This document shows positions 1 to 8,916 of a stretch of DNA of 64,000 bases, piece by piece. The stretch's first letter is position 1. Every line of letters starts with the position of its first letter. Where the stretch lies: the NCBI RefSeq assembly GCF_020510685.1, contig NZ_CP075185.1:3162001-3226000 (forward strand), written 5' to 3'. The position numbers and the translations under genes are program-made. The DNA comes from Dechloromonas denitrificans (lineage in GTDB: Bacteria > Pseudomonadota > Gammaproteobacteria > Burkholderiales > Rhodocyclaceae). Under the pieces are notes generated by a model. It searched no databases. It was not told the origin of the DNA and was given only the letters and a program-made list of their open reading frames with translations.

Positions 1-374
1 TCTTCAACCTCAAGCACAAGGGCATCCTGGCCTGGCAATACCCGCTGGCTGGCGGGGCAATCCTGCTCGGCGTCTTCATCTGGCTGGCCCCGGCCCGGCC
101 GGCCCTCGCCAATGCCGCCACGGCGCCGACGCTAGCCGAAATTCAGCCGCTGATCACGGCGCGCTGCACCGGCTGCCACGGCGCCGCGCCGACCCTGATG
201 CCGGCCGCGCCGGCCGGCGTTCTACTCGATACCCCGGACGCCATCCGGGCCAACGGCCCGCGCATCCTGACCCAGGCCGTGCAACTGAAGGCCATGCCGC
301 TCGGCAACATCACCGCGATGACCGATGCCGAGCGCGCCAAGCTGGCCGCCTGGGCGGCCGGCGGTTACCGCTAG
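1..374 (+). CDS. puuD: Urate hydroxylase PuuD, C-terminal end (5' truncated by window)
   Basis: Only the last ~123 residues are present, read from base 3. They show one hydrophobic segment (YPLAGGAILLGVFIWLAPA) followed by a small class-I cytochrome c domain with the haem motif CTGCH and a distal methionine in AMPLGNITAMT. This arrangement, a membrane domain ending in a cytochrome c module, is that of PuuD, the membrane-bound urate oxidase that passes electrons to the respiratory chain and yields 5-hydroxyisourate. The allantoinase, allantoicase and ureidoglycolate lyase genes just downstream support the assignment. The N-terminal membrane domain lies outside the window, so a different cytochrome c-tailed membrane protein cannot be fully excluded. 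Confidence 0.82.
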   Translation, partial: FNLKHKGILAWQYPLAGGAILLGVFIWLAPARPALANAATAPTLAEIQPLITARCTGCHGAAPTLMPAAPAGVLLDTPDAIRANGPRILTQAVQLKAMPLGNITAMTDAERAKLAAWAAGGYR

Positions 375-375
375 A

Positions 376-894
376 TCAGGCGGCGGGGGCGAAATGTTTC
401 TTGATCGGCGGCACGAACTGGTAGTCGATGTCCCAGGGAAAGTAGATCCACTTGTCCTGGTTGAATTCCTTGACGCACACATCGACCACCGCGCGACCCA
501 AGGGTTTGGCGTAGAGCGTCGCAAAGTAGGCCTTGGGCAGCAACCGACGGATGACGCGGGCGGTGTTGCCGGTATCGACCAGATCGTCGATCAGCAGATA
601 GCCTTCGCCATCGTGGGCGATGCCCTTGAGGATTTTGACTTCCTTGCGCGTCGTCTGGGCGGCGTCGTCGGCCGCCGCTTCATAGCTCGAGGCACATATC
701 GTATCGACCAGCTGGATGTCCAGTTCGCGGGCAATCAGCGCCGCCGGAATCAGGCCGCCCCGGGCGATGGCGATGATGCCCTTGAACGGGCCTTTTTCCA
801 GCAGCTGATGACAGAGCAGGCGCGTGTCGCGGTGCAGTTCCGGCCAGGAGATCACGATGTCGTCGCGATACGGGCTGGTGGGTGAGTTTTCCAT
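376..894 (-). CDS. gpt: Xanthine(-guanine) phosphoribosyltransferase
   Basis: This 172-residue protein has the type I phosphoribosyltransferase PRPP loop IDDLVDTGNTA at residues 102-112 and the RGG-type loop IAIARGGLIPAALIAREL near residues 41-57. It matches the Gpt family in length and in the C-terminal WIYFPWDIDYQFVPPI segment. Gpt converts xanthine and guanine with PRPP to XMP and GMP, so it is a salvage enzyme. It lies convergent with puuD (one base between the stops) and divergent from puuE, inside a purine-degrading cluster. Salvage and degradation of xanthine are therefore encoded side by side. The start is the ATG at 894. Confidence 0.9.
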   Translation of the reverse strand: MENSPTSPYRDDIVISWPELHRDTRLLCHQLLEKGPFKGIIAIARGGLIPAALIARELDIQLVDTICASSYEAAADDAAQTTRKEVKILKGIAHDGEGYLLIDDLVDTGNTARVIRRLLPKAYFATLYAKPLGRAVVDVCVKEFNQDKWIYFPWDIDYQFVPPIKKHFAPAA

Positions 895-942
895 GCCTTA
901 TCCCTTGAAAAATGATGGGGCGCAGTATAGTTGGAGCCAGGA

Positions 943-1890
943 ATGAGCCATATACGCAAAGACGAATACCCACGCGATCTGATTGGATATGGTCGCCGCC
1001 CGCCGCATGCCGCCTGGCCCGGCGGCGCCCGGATTGCCGTGCAGTTCGTGCTCAATTACGAAGAAGGCGGCGAGAACTGTGTGCTGCATGGCGACGCCGG
1101 TTCCGAGCAGTTCCTGTCCGAACTGTTCAACCCGGCCAGCTACCCGGACCGCCACCTGTCGATGGAGTCGATCTACGAATACGGCTCGCGCGTCGGCGTC
1201 TGGCGCATCCTGCGTGAATTCGAAAAACGCGGCCTGCCGCTCACCGTGTTCGGCGTCGGCATGGCACTGCAACGCCACCCGGAGCTGACCGCCGCCTTCG
1301 TCGAACTCGGCCACGAAATCGCCTGCCACGGCTGGCGCTGGATTCACTACCAGAACGTCGATGAAGCCACCGAGCGCGAACACATGCAGCTGGCGCTCGA
1401 TAGCATCCAGAAAATGACCGGCCAGCGCCCGCTCGGCTGGTACACCGGCCGCGACAGCCCGAACACCCGCCGCCTCGTCGTCGATGACGGCGCCCTTCTC
1501 TACGACAGCGACTACTACGGCGACGATCTGCCCTTCTGGACAGAGGTCACCAAGAGCGACGGCACGCCGGTACCGCACCTGATCGTGCCCTACACGCTCG
1601 ACACCAACGACATGCGTTTCAGCCTGCCGCAAGGCTTCAGCCATGGCGATCCGTTCTTCCAGTATCTGAAGGACAGCTTCGACGTGCTCTACGCCGAAGG
1701 CGACGAATCGCCCAAGATGCTGTCGATCGGCATGCACTGCCGCCTGCTCGGCCGGCCCGGCCGCTTCCTGGCGTTGCAACGCTTCCTCGACCATATCGAA
1801 CGCCACGACCGGGTCTGGGTCAGTCGCCGCCTCGACATCGCCCGCCACTGGATCGCCACCCACCCTTACCGCAAGGACTCCGCCCAATGA
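943..1890 (+). CDS. puuE: Allantoinase PuuE (polysaccharide-deacetylase fold)
   Basis: The 315-residue product has the PuuE signature: an N-terminal [11 protein letters not shown] segment, NYEEGGE, and [13 protein letters not shown] in the NodB-like barrel. PuuE hydrolyses allantoin to allantoate without the binuclear metal site of classical DAL1/AllB allantoinases. The ATG at 943 is chosen because GGAG lies at 933-936 with normal spacing; the in-frame TTG at 931 would overlap that ribosome site. The stop overlaps the start of alc by four bases, so the two are probably translationally coupled. Together with puuD and alc it forms the urate-to-ureidoglycolate branch. Confidence 0.93.
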   Translation: MSHIRKDEYPRDLIGYGRRPPHAAWPGGARIAVQFVLNYEEGGENCVLHGDAGSEQFLSELFNPASYPDRHLSMESIYEYGSRVGVWRILREFEKRGLPLTVFGVGMALQRHPELTAAFVELGHEIACHGWRWIHYQNVDEATEREHMQLALDSIQKMTGQRPLGWYTGRDSPNTRRLVVDDGALLYDSDYYGDDLPFWTEVTKSDGTPVPHLIVPYTLDTNDMRFSLPQGFSHGDPFFQYLKDSFDVLYAEGDESPKMLSIGMHCRLLGRPGRFLALQRFLDHIERHDRVWVSRRLDIARHWIATHPYRKDSAQ

Positions 1891-2918
1891 GCGACGCTGC
1901 GCCCATCGTTTCCGCCCCCGCCACCCTGCCCGACTGGGCAACCCGTTCGGTCAACCTCGCCGACGCCCGCATCGGGGCGCGCGCCATCGCCGCCAGCGAC
2001 GAATTCTTCGCGCCGCTCGAACGCCTGCTCAACCCGGAACCGGCGGTGTTCATTCCGGGCAAGTACGACGCCAACGGCAAGTGGATGGATGGCTGGGAAA
2101 CCCGCCGCAAGCGCACCGCCGGCTACGACTGGAGCCTGGTCAAGCTCGGCCGGCGCGGCATCGTGCGCGGCTTCGACGTCGATACCAGCCACTTCACCGG
2201 CAACTTCGCACCGGCCATCTCGATCGACGCCACCGACTGTGAATCGGACGACCCCGCCGTGCTCGCCAACGCGCGCTGGACGCGCATCCTGCCGTCTACG
2301 ACCTTGTCGAGCAATAGCCATCACCTGCTCGAAATCGCCAGCACCGACACCTGGAGCCACCTGCGCCTGAACATCTACCCGGACGGCGGCATCGCCCGCC
2401 TGCGCGTTTATGGCCAGCCGGTCGGCGTTTTCGATGCGAATGATCCGGAACGCACCTACGACCTCGTCGCGCTGGAAAACGGCGGCCGTGCCGTGGCCTC
2501 GAACGACGCCCACTTCGGCTGCGCCGCCAACCTGATCGCTCCGGGGCGCGGCATCAACATGGGCGACGGCTGGGAAACCCGGCGCCGGCGCGAACCCGGC
2601 AACGACTGGTGCATCCTGCAACTGGGCACGCCCGGCCTGATCGAGCGCATCGAAGTCGACACCGCCCACTTCAAGGGAAACTACCCCGACCGCTTCTCGC
2701 TGCAGGCGGCGCGCATGGACGGCGGCACCGACCAGTCGGTGATCACGCAAAGCATGTTCTGGCCCTTCCTGATCGGCGAACAGAAGCTCTCGATGGATGC
2801 CATCCACACCTTCGGCGAAGGCTTGGCCGAGCTCGGCCCGGTCACGCATGTGCGCCTCAACATCATCCCCGACGGCGGCGTCTCGCGCCTGCGTCTGTGG
2901 GGCAAGGTGGCCTGGTGA
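1887..2918 (+). CDS. alc: Allantoicase
   Basis: The 343-residue protein is built of two similar allantoicase repeats. Each carries a DGWETRR motif followed by a YDW or NDW and a (V/I)DT.HF.GN segment, around residues 65-120 and 225-270. Allantoicase splits allantoate into ureidoglycolate and urea. It overlaps puuE upstream (ATGA) and allA downstream (GTGA), so puuE-alc-allA form a tight operon. The use of allantoicase rather than an AllC-type amidohydrolase means nitrogen leaves the pathway as urea, which matches the urease operon at 58839-63937. Confidence 0.94.
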   Translation: MSDAAPIVSAPATLPDWATRSVNLADARIGARAIAASDEFFAPLERLLNPEPAVFIPGKYDANGKWMDGWETRRKRTAGYDWSLVKLGRRGIVRGFDVDTSHFTGNFAPAISIDATDCESDDPAVLANARWTRILPSTTLSSNSHHLLEIASTDTWSHLRLNIYPDGGIARLRVYGQPVGVFDANDPERTYDLVALENGGRAVASNDAHFGCAANLIAPGRGINMGDGWETRRRREPGNDWCILQLGTPGLIERIEVDTAHFKGNYPDRFSLQAARMDGGTDQSVITQSMFWPFLIGEQKLSMDAIHTFGEGLAELGPVTHVRLNIIPDGGVSRLRLWGKVAW

Positions 2919-3409
2919 AAAAGCTCGTTCCGGAAGCGTTGACCGCTGCCGCCTTCGCGCCCTTCGGCGAGGTCATCGCGGTCGACGCCGCAAAAATGCC
3001 GATTTCCATCAACGCCGGCAACACCGAGCGCTACCACGACCTGGCCAGACTCGACGCCGGCCCGGACGGGAAGCTGATCGTCAGCATATTCCGCGGCCAG
3101 CCACGGTCGCTGCCCTTCATGATCGAAATGATGGAACGCCACCCACTCGGCTCGCAGGCCTTCATGCCGCTCGGCCCGCAGCCCTACCTGGTCGTCGTCG
3201 CCCGCCCCGGTGCCGCGCCTGGCCCGGACGACCTGCGCGCCTTCCTCGCCCGGCCCGGCCAGGGCGTCAATTACGCAGCCGGCGTCTGGCACCACCCGCT
3301 GCTTGCGCTCAATGAAATTGGCGATTTTCTGGTCGTCGACCGCTCGGGACCGGGCAACAACTGCGACGAAGTGAGCATCGAACCACCGGTCAGCCTGAGC
3401 CTGGATTAG
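2915..3409 (+). CDS. allA: Ureidoglycolate lyase
   Basis: The 164-residue product begins [19 protein letters not shown] and contains the family pattern [16 protein letters not shown], where the histidines fall in the cupin active site. AllA releases glyoxylate and the second urea from ureidoglycolate. The start is a GTG at 2915 that overlaps the alc stop by four bases; no ATG is available at a suitable place, and the coupling explains the weak start. It is the last gene of the puuE-alc-allA group. Length matches the family (about 160-170 residues). Confidence 0.93.
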   Translation: MKKLVPEALTAAAFAPFGEVIAVDAAKMPISINAGNTERYHDLARLDAGPDGKLIVSIFRGQPRSLPFMIEMMERHPLGSQAFMPLGPQPYLVVVARPGAAPGPDDLRAFLARPGQGVNYAAGVWHHPLLALNEIGDFLVVDRSGPGNNCDEVSIEPPVSLSLD

Positions 3410-3496
3410 GCTGAGGAACAAGACGGGCGAACAGGGCAGGCAAGCCGGGCAGCGTAAAATGGCGGCGCCCTCCGCCCTCACCTTGTTCCCCGCCCC

Positions 3497-4096
3497 ATGG
3501 CCCAGACTCTCGCCGCGCCCGTCCATAGCGAACTGCTGATCAAGAAAAGCCGCTTCCTTGGCTGCGTGCAACCGGTCGCCGACCGCGCCGCAGCGCAGGC
3601 TGTCGTCGCCCAGCTGCGTGCTGCCCACCCCGGCGCCGCGCACGTCTGCTGGGCCTTGCTCGCCGGCGGCCAGTCGGCCGCGGTCGACGACGGCGAACCG
3701 AGCGGCACCGCCGGCCGCCCCATGCTCGAAGTGCTGCGCCACCAGGATTTCGACGGCGTACTCGCCAGCGTCGTGCGCTACTACGGCGGCATCCAGCTCG
3801 GCGCCGGCGGCCTGCTCCGCGCCTACACCGACAGCATCGCCCAGGCCCTGCGCGACGCCCGCAAGATCCCCATCGTCAAGCAACGCGAGCTGAGCTGCGA
3901 ACTGCCCTACGCACTGGAAGGCCTGCTCCGCCGCGAGATCGAGGCAGTTGGTGCGAGCCTGAAAAGCATCGAACACGGCGAACAAGTGAACTGCGCTTTC
4001 CGGCTGGCCGAAAGCGAAGCACCTGCCCTTGTCGCCCGCCTCAATGAGGCTGGTCAGGGACGGGTTGTGTGGCTGGAGGACGGGGTCGGGCTTTAG
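3497..4096 (+). CDS. yigZ: IMPACT/YigZ family protein
   Basis: The 199-residue protein shows the UPF0029 (IMPACT) N-terminal domain with DDGEPSGTAGRPML and VVRYYGGIQLGAGGL, and the DUF1949-like C-terminal domain. The eukaryotic relative IMPACT acts on GCN2 signalling. The bacterial role is unsettled, with nucleic-acid or ribosome-related roles proposed. It is 87 bp downstream of allA on the same strand and probably unrelated to purine breakdown. The start ATG at 3497 gives a usual N-terminus that leads into a conserved SRFLG motif. Length is normal for the family. Confidence 0.88.
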   Translation: MAQTLAAPVHSELLIKKSRFLGCVQPVADRAAAQAVVAQLRAAHPGAAHVCWALLAGGQSAAVDDGEPSGTAGRPMLEVLRHQDFDGVLASVVRYYGGIQLGAGGLLRAYTDSIAQALRDARKIPIVKQRELSCELPYALEGLLRREIEAVGASLKSIEHGEQVNCAFRLAESEAPALVARLNEAGQGRVVWLEDGVGL

Positions 4097-4300
4097 AGGT
4101 GAATGTAGTTGGGTGCTAGCGACCAACGGGCGGTCGCCCCTTCCAGAAAGCAGCCAATCGAACGACAGCCCAACATCTGGAACCTGCCAGAAGTCCAATT
4201 CACACAATTCGGCCTTTTCTGACGTTCGGCCCTACGCAATACGCCGACGGCTGATCAATTCAAAGCTGTCCTTCAAGACAACCACAAAAGTCCGGGCGAT

Positions 4301-5236
4301 TCAGTAGGCACGGAAGCGCTGCGCCAGCTTGCGCTTGCGAAAATGGAACACGACGAAATCGATGAATGCCCGGGTCTTGGCCGGCAGTAGTTTTTGCGCC
4401 GAGAAGTAAAGCGAGAGAGCGCCGGCATCGGCATACCAGTCAGGCAAGACGCGGACAAGCCGTTTGCTGGCGAGATAGGATTGGGCGTTGGGCATGCTGG
4501 CGACGGCAATGCCCAAGCCCTGCTCGGCCACTTCGAGCGCAGCGGCTGGGTCGCTCATAGTCATGCGAATTTTCATGTCGATCGGCATCTGCTCCTTGCG
4601 GCGCACATCCTTGCTATTGATCAGGGCCCACGGACGGATACGCCCGGTTTGCGGCGAGCGAATGAAAATGCCGGCATGCTGCTTGAGTTGATCCGGGTGC
4701 GTGATCGCCGATCGATCAGCGAGGTAAGCCTCCGAGGCGAGCAACACGATGTGCGCCGGCGCAAGTTCGCGGGCGACCAGGCCGGGCGGGAGTTCGAAGC
4801 CGCCGCCAATGGCAGCGTCAAAGCCTTCGGCGATCAGATCGACCTGGCGATTGTCAAAGTGCCAGTCGGGCACGATGGCCGGATGCTGGGCGAGAAAGTC
4901 GCCTAGCAGGGGCACGATGTACTCGCGCCCGAAAGCGTTGCCCATACTGACCTTGAGCGTGCCGGCGGCTTGTCCTTCGGCATCGGCCAAGTTGGCGACC
5001 GCGCTCTGTATGGTTGCCAGGCTACCGCTGACCTCGGCCAGGAAGCGCGTGCCGGCTTCGGTCAGGCGCAGGCTGCGCGTGCTGCGCTGGAACAGACGGA
5101 TACCCAGGCTGGCCTCCAGCCGAGCCACATTCTTGCCCACTGCAGCCGGGGTCAAACCCAGGCGCCGCGCCGCTTCGGAGAAGCTGCCGGCTTCGGCGCT
5201 GCGGACGAAGCATTCGATGCTGCCTAATGTTTCCAT
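4301..5236 (-). CDS. LysR-family transcriptional regulator
   Basis: The protein has the LysR N-terminal winged helix-turn-helix (FSEAARRLGLTPAAVGKNVARLE) and a C-terminal effector domain, about 311 residues in all. The ATG at 5236 gives the usual METLxSI start; an in-frame ATG at 5242 is possible. It is divergent from the SDR gene at 5390 and shares a 150-bp intergenic region holding a near-perfect palindrome at 5267-5287. By the common LysR arrangement it probably controls itself and that dehydrogenase. The effector is unknown. Confidence 0.9.
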   Translation of the reverse strand: METLGSIECFVRSAEAGSFSEAARRLGLTPAAVGKNVARLEASLGIRLFQRSTRSLRLTEAGTRFLAEVSGSLATIQSAVANLADAEGQAAGTLKVSMGNAFGREYIVPLLGDFLAQHPAIVPDWHFDNRQVDLIAEGFDAAIGGGFELPPGLVARELAPAHIVLLASEAYLADRSAITHPDQLKQHAGIFIRSPQTGRIRPWALINSKDVRRKEQMPIDMKIRMTMSDPAAALEVAEQGLGIAVASMPNAQSYLASKRLVRVLPDWYADAGALSLYFSAQKLLPAKTRAFIDFVVFHFRKRKLAQRFRAY

Positions 5237-5266
5237 GCGCATTTCAGGCCAAATCCGGCCTGCCTA

Positions 5267-5287
5267 TTTAAAACCATTGGTTTAAAA
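5267..5287. promoter_or_regulatory. Palindromic candidate LysR operator
   Basis: An AT-rich 21-bp palindrome, TTTAAAACCATTGGTTTAAAA, is centred on 5277 with perfect AAACCA/TGGTTT inner arms and one mismatched pair further out. It lies 30 bp upstream of the lysR start and 103 bp upstream of the dehydrogenase, where LysR-type T-N11-A boxes usually sit. Binding is inferred from position and symmetry only. Confidence 0.55.
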
Positions 5288-5389
5288 AGAATAAAGATAT
5301 TCATGGCTTATCGCAATGCAATGATCGGCGGATAGTTCGCCCCATGGCCTAGCGATATTGCGCAGCCAACCCACCCAAGGAGAAACATC

Positions 5390-6169
5390 ATGTCGAAGCA
5401 AGCTCAAAACGTACAAGCCCAAGTCAATCATCTGGCCGGCAAGGTCGCCTTCGTTCAGGGCGGTTCGCGCGGCATTGGCGCGGCCATTGCCAAGCGGCTG
5501 GCGCGCGACGGCGCCGCCGTGGCGCTGACCTACGCCAGCTCGGCCAACCAGGCGCAGGAAGTCGTCCAGGAGATCGAAACCGCTGGCGGTCGCGCCATCG
5601 CGATCAAGGCCGACAGCGCCGATGCTGTGCAGATCAAGGCCGCCGTGCAGGTAGCCGCCGATACCTACGGCAAGATCGATATCCTGGTGAACAACGCCGG
5701 CGTGCTGGCCTTGGGCAATGTTGCCGAAGCGGAGATCCCGCTCGAAGATATTGATCGCACCCTGGCCGTGAATGTGCGCAGCGTCATCGTCGCCTCGCAG
5801 GCGGTGGTCAAGCACATGGACAAGGGCGGCCGCATCATCACCATCGGCAGCACCAACTCCGACCGCATGCCCTTCCAGGGCGGCTCGGTGTACGCCATGA
5901 GCAAGGCCGCCATCGTCGGTCTGACCAAGGGCCTGGCGCGCGATCTCGGTCCGCTCGGCATTACCGTCAATAACATTCAGCCCGGCCCGATCGACACCGA
6001 GATGAATCCCGACAGCGGGGATTTTGCGCAGACCTTGAAGGGCCTGATGGCGCTACCGCGTTACGGCACGGTGGAGGAAGTGGCGAGTTTCGCTGCCTAT
6101 CTGGCCGGCCCCGAGGCGGCCTACATCACCGGTGCCAGCCTGTTGATCGATGGCGGATTTTCCGCCTGA
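5390..6169 (+). CDS. SDR-family NAD(P)-dependent oxidoreductase
   Basis: This 259-residue short-chain dehydrogenase has the cofactor loop GGSRGIGAAIAKRL, the NNAGVLALG motif, and the catalytic pattern with Ser in TIGSTNSD and YAMSK. It resembles 3-oxoacyl-ACP reductase-like or general alcohol/ketone reductases; the substrate cannot be told from sequence. A good ribosome site (AAGGAG) precedes the ATG at 5390. It is divergent from a LysR regulator and followed by a strong hairpin, so it is probably a single-gene transcript. Confidence 0.9.
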   Translation: MSKQAQNVQAQVNHLAGKVAFVQGGSRGIGAAIAKRLARDGAAVALTYASSANQAQEVVQEIETAGGRAIAIKADSADAVQIKAAVQVAADTYGKIDILVNNAGVLALGNVAEAEIPLEDIDRTLAVNVRSVIVASQAVVKHMDKGGRIITIGSTNSDRMPFQGGSVYAMSKAAIVGLTKGLARDLGPLGITVNNIQPGPIDTEMNPDSGDFAQTLKGLMALPRYGTVEEVASFAAYLAGPEAAYITGASLLIDGGFSA

Positions 6170-6189
6170 TCGTTGCAAATCAGACAAAC

Positions 6190-6225
6190 AATAAATCCAG
6201 CCTTGGCTGGATTTATTGGTTTTAG
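6190..6225 (+). terminator. Hairpin downstream of SDR gene
   Basis: A 13-bp perfect inverted repeat (AATAAATCCAGCC / GGCTGGATTTATT, 6190-6202 and 6205-6217) lies 20 bp after the SDR stop and is followed by GGTTTTAG. The short T run makes it a moderate intrinsic terminator. The symmetric A/T ends could also let it act for transcripts from the other side. Confidence 0.7.
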
Positions 6226-6543
6226 ATCGTGAATTGAATTGAACCGGCTCTTATAGGCAATCGGAGGTCTGCTTTAACTCGCAGAGCAGTCGGCCTCAAG
6301 AAAGGTGTCGAACGTCTGCAACGGCCGAGATCCGGCCTCATGCCAGCGGCAACAGGCAGTTGGTCGGCCAAAGCCGACCCTGGACATCATCCGAAAGCCC
6401 GGCGGCATTGGGGCGGTTACCCGCCGCTCGAAGATTTCAAAAGCGGCCATTCAGGGTAACGCTACGCCAAGCGAAAGCTACCGTTTGCTGGGCTAAGGTA
6501 CCCCTTGCTGTGAGTGTTCGTTGTAAGCGTTTGACCGACTCGC
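6226..6543. other. Non-coding stretch, possibly degraded sequence
   Basis: About 320 bases hold no open frame with convincing codon use. There is one perfect 7-bp-arm hairpin, GGTCGGC-CAAA-GCCGACC (6362-6379), and several GCGGCCATTC-like words. The region looks like decayed intergenic sequence. No gene, RNA or mobile-element end could be supported. Confidence 0.4.
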
Positions 6544-7329
6544 TCATCCGTTCATCGCGTGCGCCATGAAGGCCTGGTGCAGCCAGCGTGGTGTTGCCCA
6601 GGTCAGGATCACCAGCGCCTTGTTCGCCCAGCCCGCCACGACGCTGATGCGTCCGGCCTGCAAGGCGCTGATACCGGTGCGCACGACGGGCGCCGGCTGC
6701 ATCATCAATAACTTCAATGCCGGCGTCAGCTTCTGCTGCGCGGCGGCGGCGAAGCCGGTAGCCGACATGCCGGGGCAGAGCGTTGTCACGGTGACGCCAT
6801 CGCGCCTGAGTTCGCGATGCAGCGCTTCACCCAGACGCAACACGTAGGCCTTGGCGGCGGCATAGACGGCGAAGTTCTGCACGCCCTGGTAGGCCAGCAG
6901 GCTGGCGACCAGCAGGATTTTTCCATGTCGGCGCGCCCGCATGTCCTGGGCGAAGACATGGGTGACCGCTGTCAGGCTGGCCACATCGAGTTGCACCATC
7001 GCCAGGGTTGCGTCCAATGGGTTGTCCAAAAACGGACCTTGCAACCCATGGCCGGCGTTGTTGATCAGGATGTCGATGGTAATGCCGCGCTCGCGGAGGC
7101 GCCGATGCAATTGGGTGATCGCTTCAATATCGGAGAGATCGACCTGCTCGACCACGATTTCGATGCGGTATTGCCGGCGCAGCTTCTCGGCGAGCGCTTG
7201 CAGCCGGTCCAGCCGGCGAGCCACGAGGACCAGCGAGTGATTTTGTTCGGCATATTGGCGGGCGAATTCCTCGCCGAAGCCGCTCGATGCGCCCGTAATG
7301 AGTACCCATGAATTATTGGTTGTGATCAT
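6544..7329 (-). CDS. SDR-family oxidoreductase (YqjQ/DltE-like)
   Basis: The 261-residue protein has the SDR cofactor loop ITGASSGFGEEFARQYA, NNAGHG, and the active-site YAAAK preceded by VASLLAYQ. It belongs to the classical SDR branch of loosely specific oxidoreductases (DltE/YqjQ type), and no substrate can be given. Its ATG at 7329 overlaps the stop of the upstream outer-membrane factor gene by four bases, so it is co-transcribed with an RND efflux component. Its role in efflux or detoxification is inferred only from that coupling. Confidence 0.88.
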   Translation of the reverse strand: MITTNNSWVLITGASSGFGEEFARQYAEQNHSLVLVARRLDRLQALAEKLRRQYRIEIVVEQVDLSDIEAITQLHRRLRERGITIDILINNAGHGLQGPFLDNPLDATLAMVQLDVASLTAVTHVFAQDMRARRHGKILLVASLLAYQGVQNFAVYAAAKAYVLRLGEALHRELRRDGVTVTTLCPGMSATGFAAAAQQKLTPALKLLMMQPAPVVRTGISALQAGRISVVAGWANKALVILTWATPRWLHQAFMAHAMNG

Positions 7330-8825
7330 TTTGCTTTCCTCAAGTCGTTGGTGGAGAGTTTGCCGGAGAGGCGGTTGTTGTTTGCCGATGGAGTATCCCA
7401 GCCGCCGCCCAAGGCCCGGAAGGAGGCGATGGCGGCACGCGCCGCCTCGGTTTGTGCCTGGGCCTTGGCATCGCGCGCCTGCAGCAGGTTGCCGTCAGCA
7501 TCGAGCACCTCGATCAGGCTGACGACGCCGCCCTGGTAGGCGGCAAACGAGTTCTCGCGCGCCTTGGCAAACGACGACTCACCCCGGGTCAGGATGCCGA
7601 CCTGGGCCTCGCGGTTGACCAGGGCGGAGAAGGCGTTCTCGACATCCTCGGTCGCCCGCAATACGGCCAGCCGGTAGGCTGCCAGGGCTTCGGCCTCCTG
7701 GCCGCGCGCGGCAGCGATCTGCGCGTCGACACGACCGAAGTCGAACAGCCGCCAGCGTAGCCCGAGGACGCCCTGGGCCTGGCTGGCGCCCCCGGTAAAC
7801 AGGTTGCCGCTCGCTATCGCGGTGGCACTGCCGAGCAGCGCGCCAAGCGAGAACTTGGGGTAATACTCGGCGACCGCCACGCCGATGCGCGCGTTGGCGG
7901 CAGCCAGACGCCGTTCGGCAGCAATGAGGTCCGGCCGGCGGCGCAGCATCTCGGCAGGGTTGCCGGCCTCGGCCAGGGCCGGCGCGGCCGGGATCGGCTT
8001 TACCGGCGCCAGTTCGGCGCGGTGGGTTCCCGGCTGCACGCCGAGCAGTACGTCGAGCGCGTTCATCGCCGAATCGAGGCCGGCTTGGAGGACGGGGATC
8101 TGTGCCTCGGCCTGGGTCAGCGAACCCTCGGCCTGGTTCTTCTGTAGTTCGGCGGCGATCCCCTTCTCGTATTGGAGCTGGATCATCACAAGTAAGCGGC
8201 GTCGGGTCTCCACCTGCTGTTGGGCAATCGCGAGGCGCGCCTGCAGGCCGCGGATCATGACGTACACGTCCGCAGTCTGCGCGGCGATGGCCAGCCGTGT
8301 CGCAGCAACGGCAGCTTCGGACGCCTCGTATTCGGCGCGCGCAGTCTCCCGCCCGCGCCGCAGACCGCCGAACAGGTCGATCTCCCAACTCGCCCCGAGA
8401 TTGGCCTCGTAAGTGCCGCCCCAGCGGTTGAAGCCGGGCGAGCTATTGAGCACCTGCCCGAGCGGGGTCTCAACCGACAGGTAGCCTCGCCCGGCGCTCG
8501 CACTCACGTTGCCCGCGGGTAGCAAGGCCGCATCGGCGTAGCGCAATGCGGCACGCGATTGGGCGACGCGCGCCGTCGCTTGGGCGATGTCGAGGTTCTG
8601 CTCGAGGGCTAGGGCGACGTAGTACGCGAGCAAGGCATCGTCGAAGGCGGCCCACCAGTGTTGCAGGTCTGTCTTGCCTTGCACCGGACGTTGCTCGATG
8701 CCCTTCTGCCCGAGAAAGCTGGATGTCAACTCGACCAAGGGCGGCCGATAGTCGGGGCCAACAGCGCAGCCCGACAAGATGCCGGCACTCAGAAACAGGA
8801 CGAGAGAGCGGGGATGGGTGAGCAT
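7326..8825 (-). CDS. RND efflux outer-membrane lipoprotein (NodT/OprM family)
   Basis: The 499-residue product starts with a lipoprotein signal ending in LSGC (Cys20) followed by AVGPDYRPP, the standard start of NodT-type outer membrane factors. Two OEP repeats follow, with the usual long alpha-helical regions. It would form the outer-membrane channel of a tripartite pump. The adaptor and pump genes (9618-13852) lie on the other strand beyond the TetR gene, so the three parts are in two divergent units. An AAGGA ribosome site precedes the ATG. The upstream region carries a TetR-like operator over a promoter. Confidence 0.92.
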   Translation of the reverse strand: MLTHPRSLVLFLSAGILSGCAVGPDYRPPLVELTSSFLGQKGIEQRPVQGKTDLQHWWAAFDDALLAYYVALALEQNLDIAQATARVAQSRAALRYADAALLPAGNVSASAGRGYLSVETPLGQVLNSSPGFNRWGGTYEANLGASWEIDLFGGLRRGRETARAEYEASEAAVAATRLAIAAQTADVYVMIRGLQARLAIAQQQVETRRRLLVMIQLQYEKGIAAELQKNQAEGSLTQAEAQIPVLQAGLDSAMNALDVLLGVQPGTHRAELAPVKPIPAAPALAEAGNPAEMLRRRPDLIAAERRLAAANARIGVAVAEYYPKFSLGALLGSATAIASGNLFTGGASQAQGVLGLRWRLFDFGRVDAQIAAARGQEAEALAAYRLAVLRATEDVENAFSALVNREAQVGILTRGESSFAKARENSFAAYQGGVVSLIEVLDADGNLLQARDAKAQAQTEAARAAIASFRALGGGWDTPSANNNRLSGKLSTNDLRKAK

Positions 8826-8854
8826 GGGAGTCCTTCGGGGTTTGGTTTGTTTTT

Positions 8855-8888
8855 GTGACTATAACCCAATTTAGTCACTAGTTGTCAA
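8855..8888 (-). promoter_or_regulatory. Promoter and TetR-type operator upstream of the OMF gene
   Basis: GTGACTA (8855-8861) and TAGTCAC (8872-8878) form an inverted repeat with a 10-bp spacer. On the minus strand, TTGACA (8888-8883) and TATAGT (8863-8858) could serve as -35 and -10 with a 19-bp gap, so the repeat overlaps the -10 region. The same arm and spacer layout recurs at 9553-9578, flanking the TetR gene on the other side. Repressor binding is inferred. Confidence 0.65.
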
Positions 8889-8916
8889 CCGACAGCAAAC
8901 GCGGTATTGTTTTCCC

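Noticed and set aside
6300..6496. Small frames in the non-coding block after the SDR gene
   Set aside because: No ribosome site, poor codon use and no protein-like pattern.
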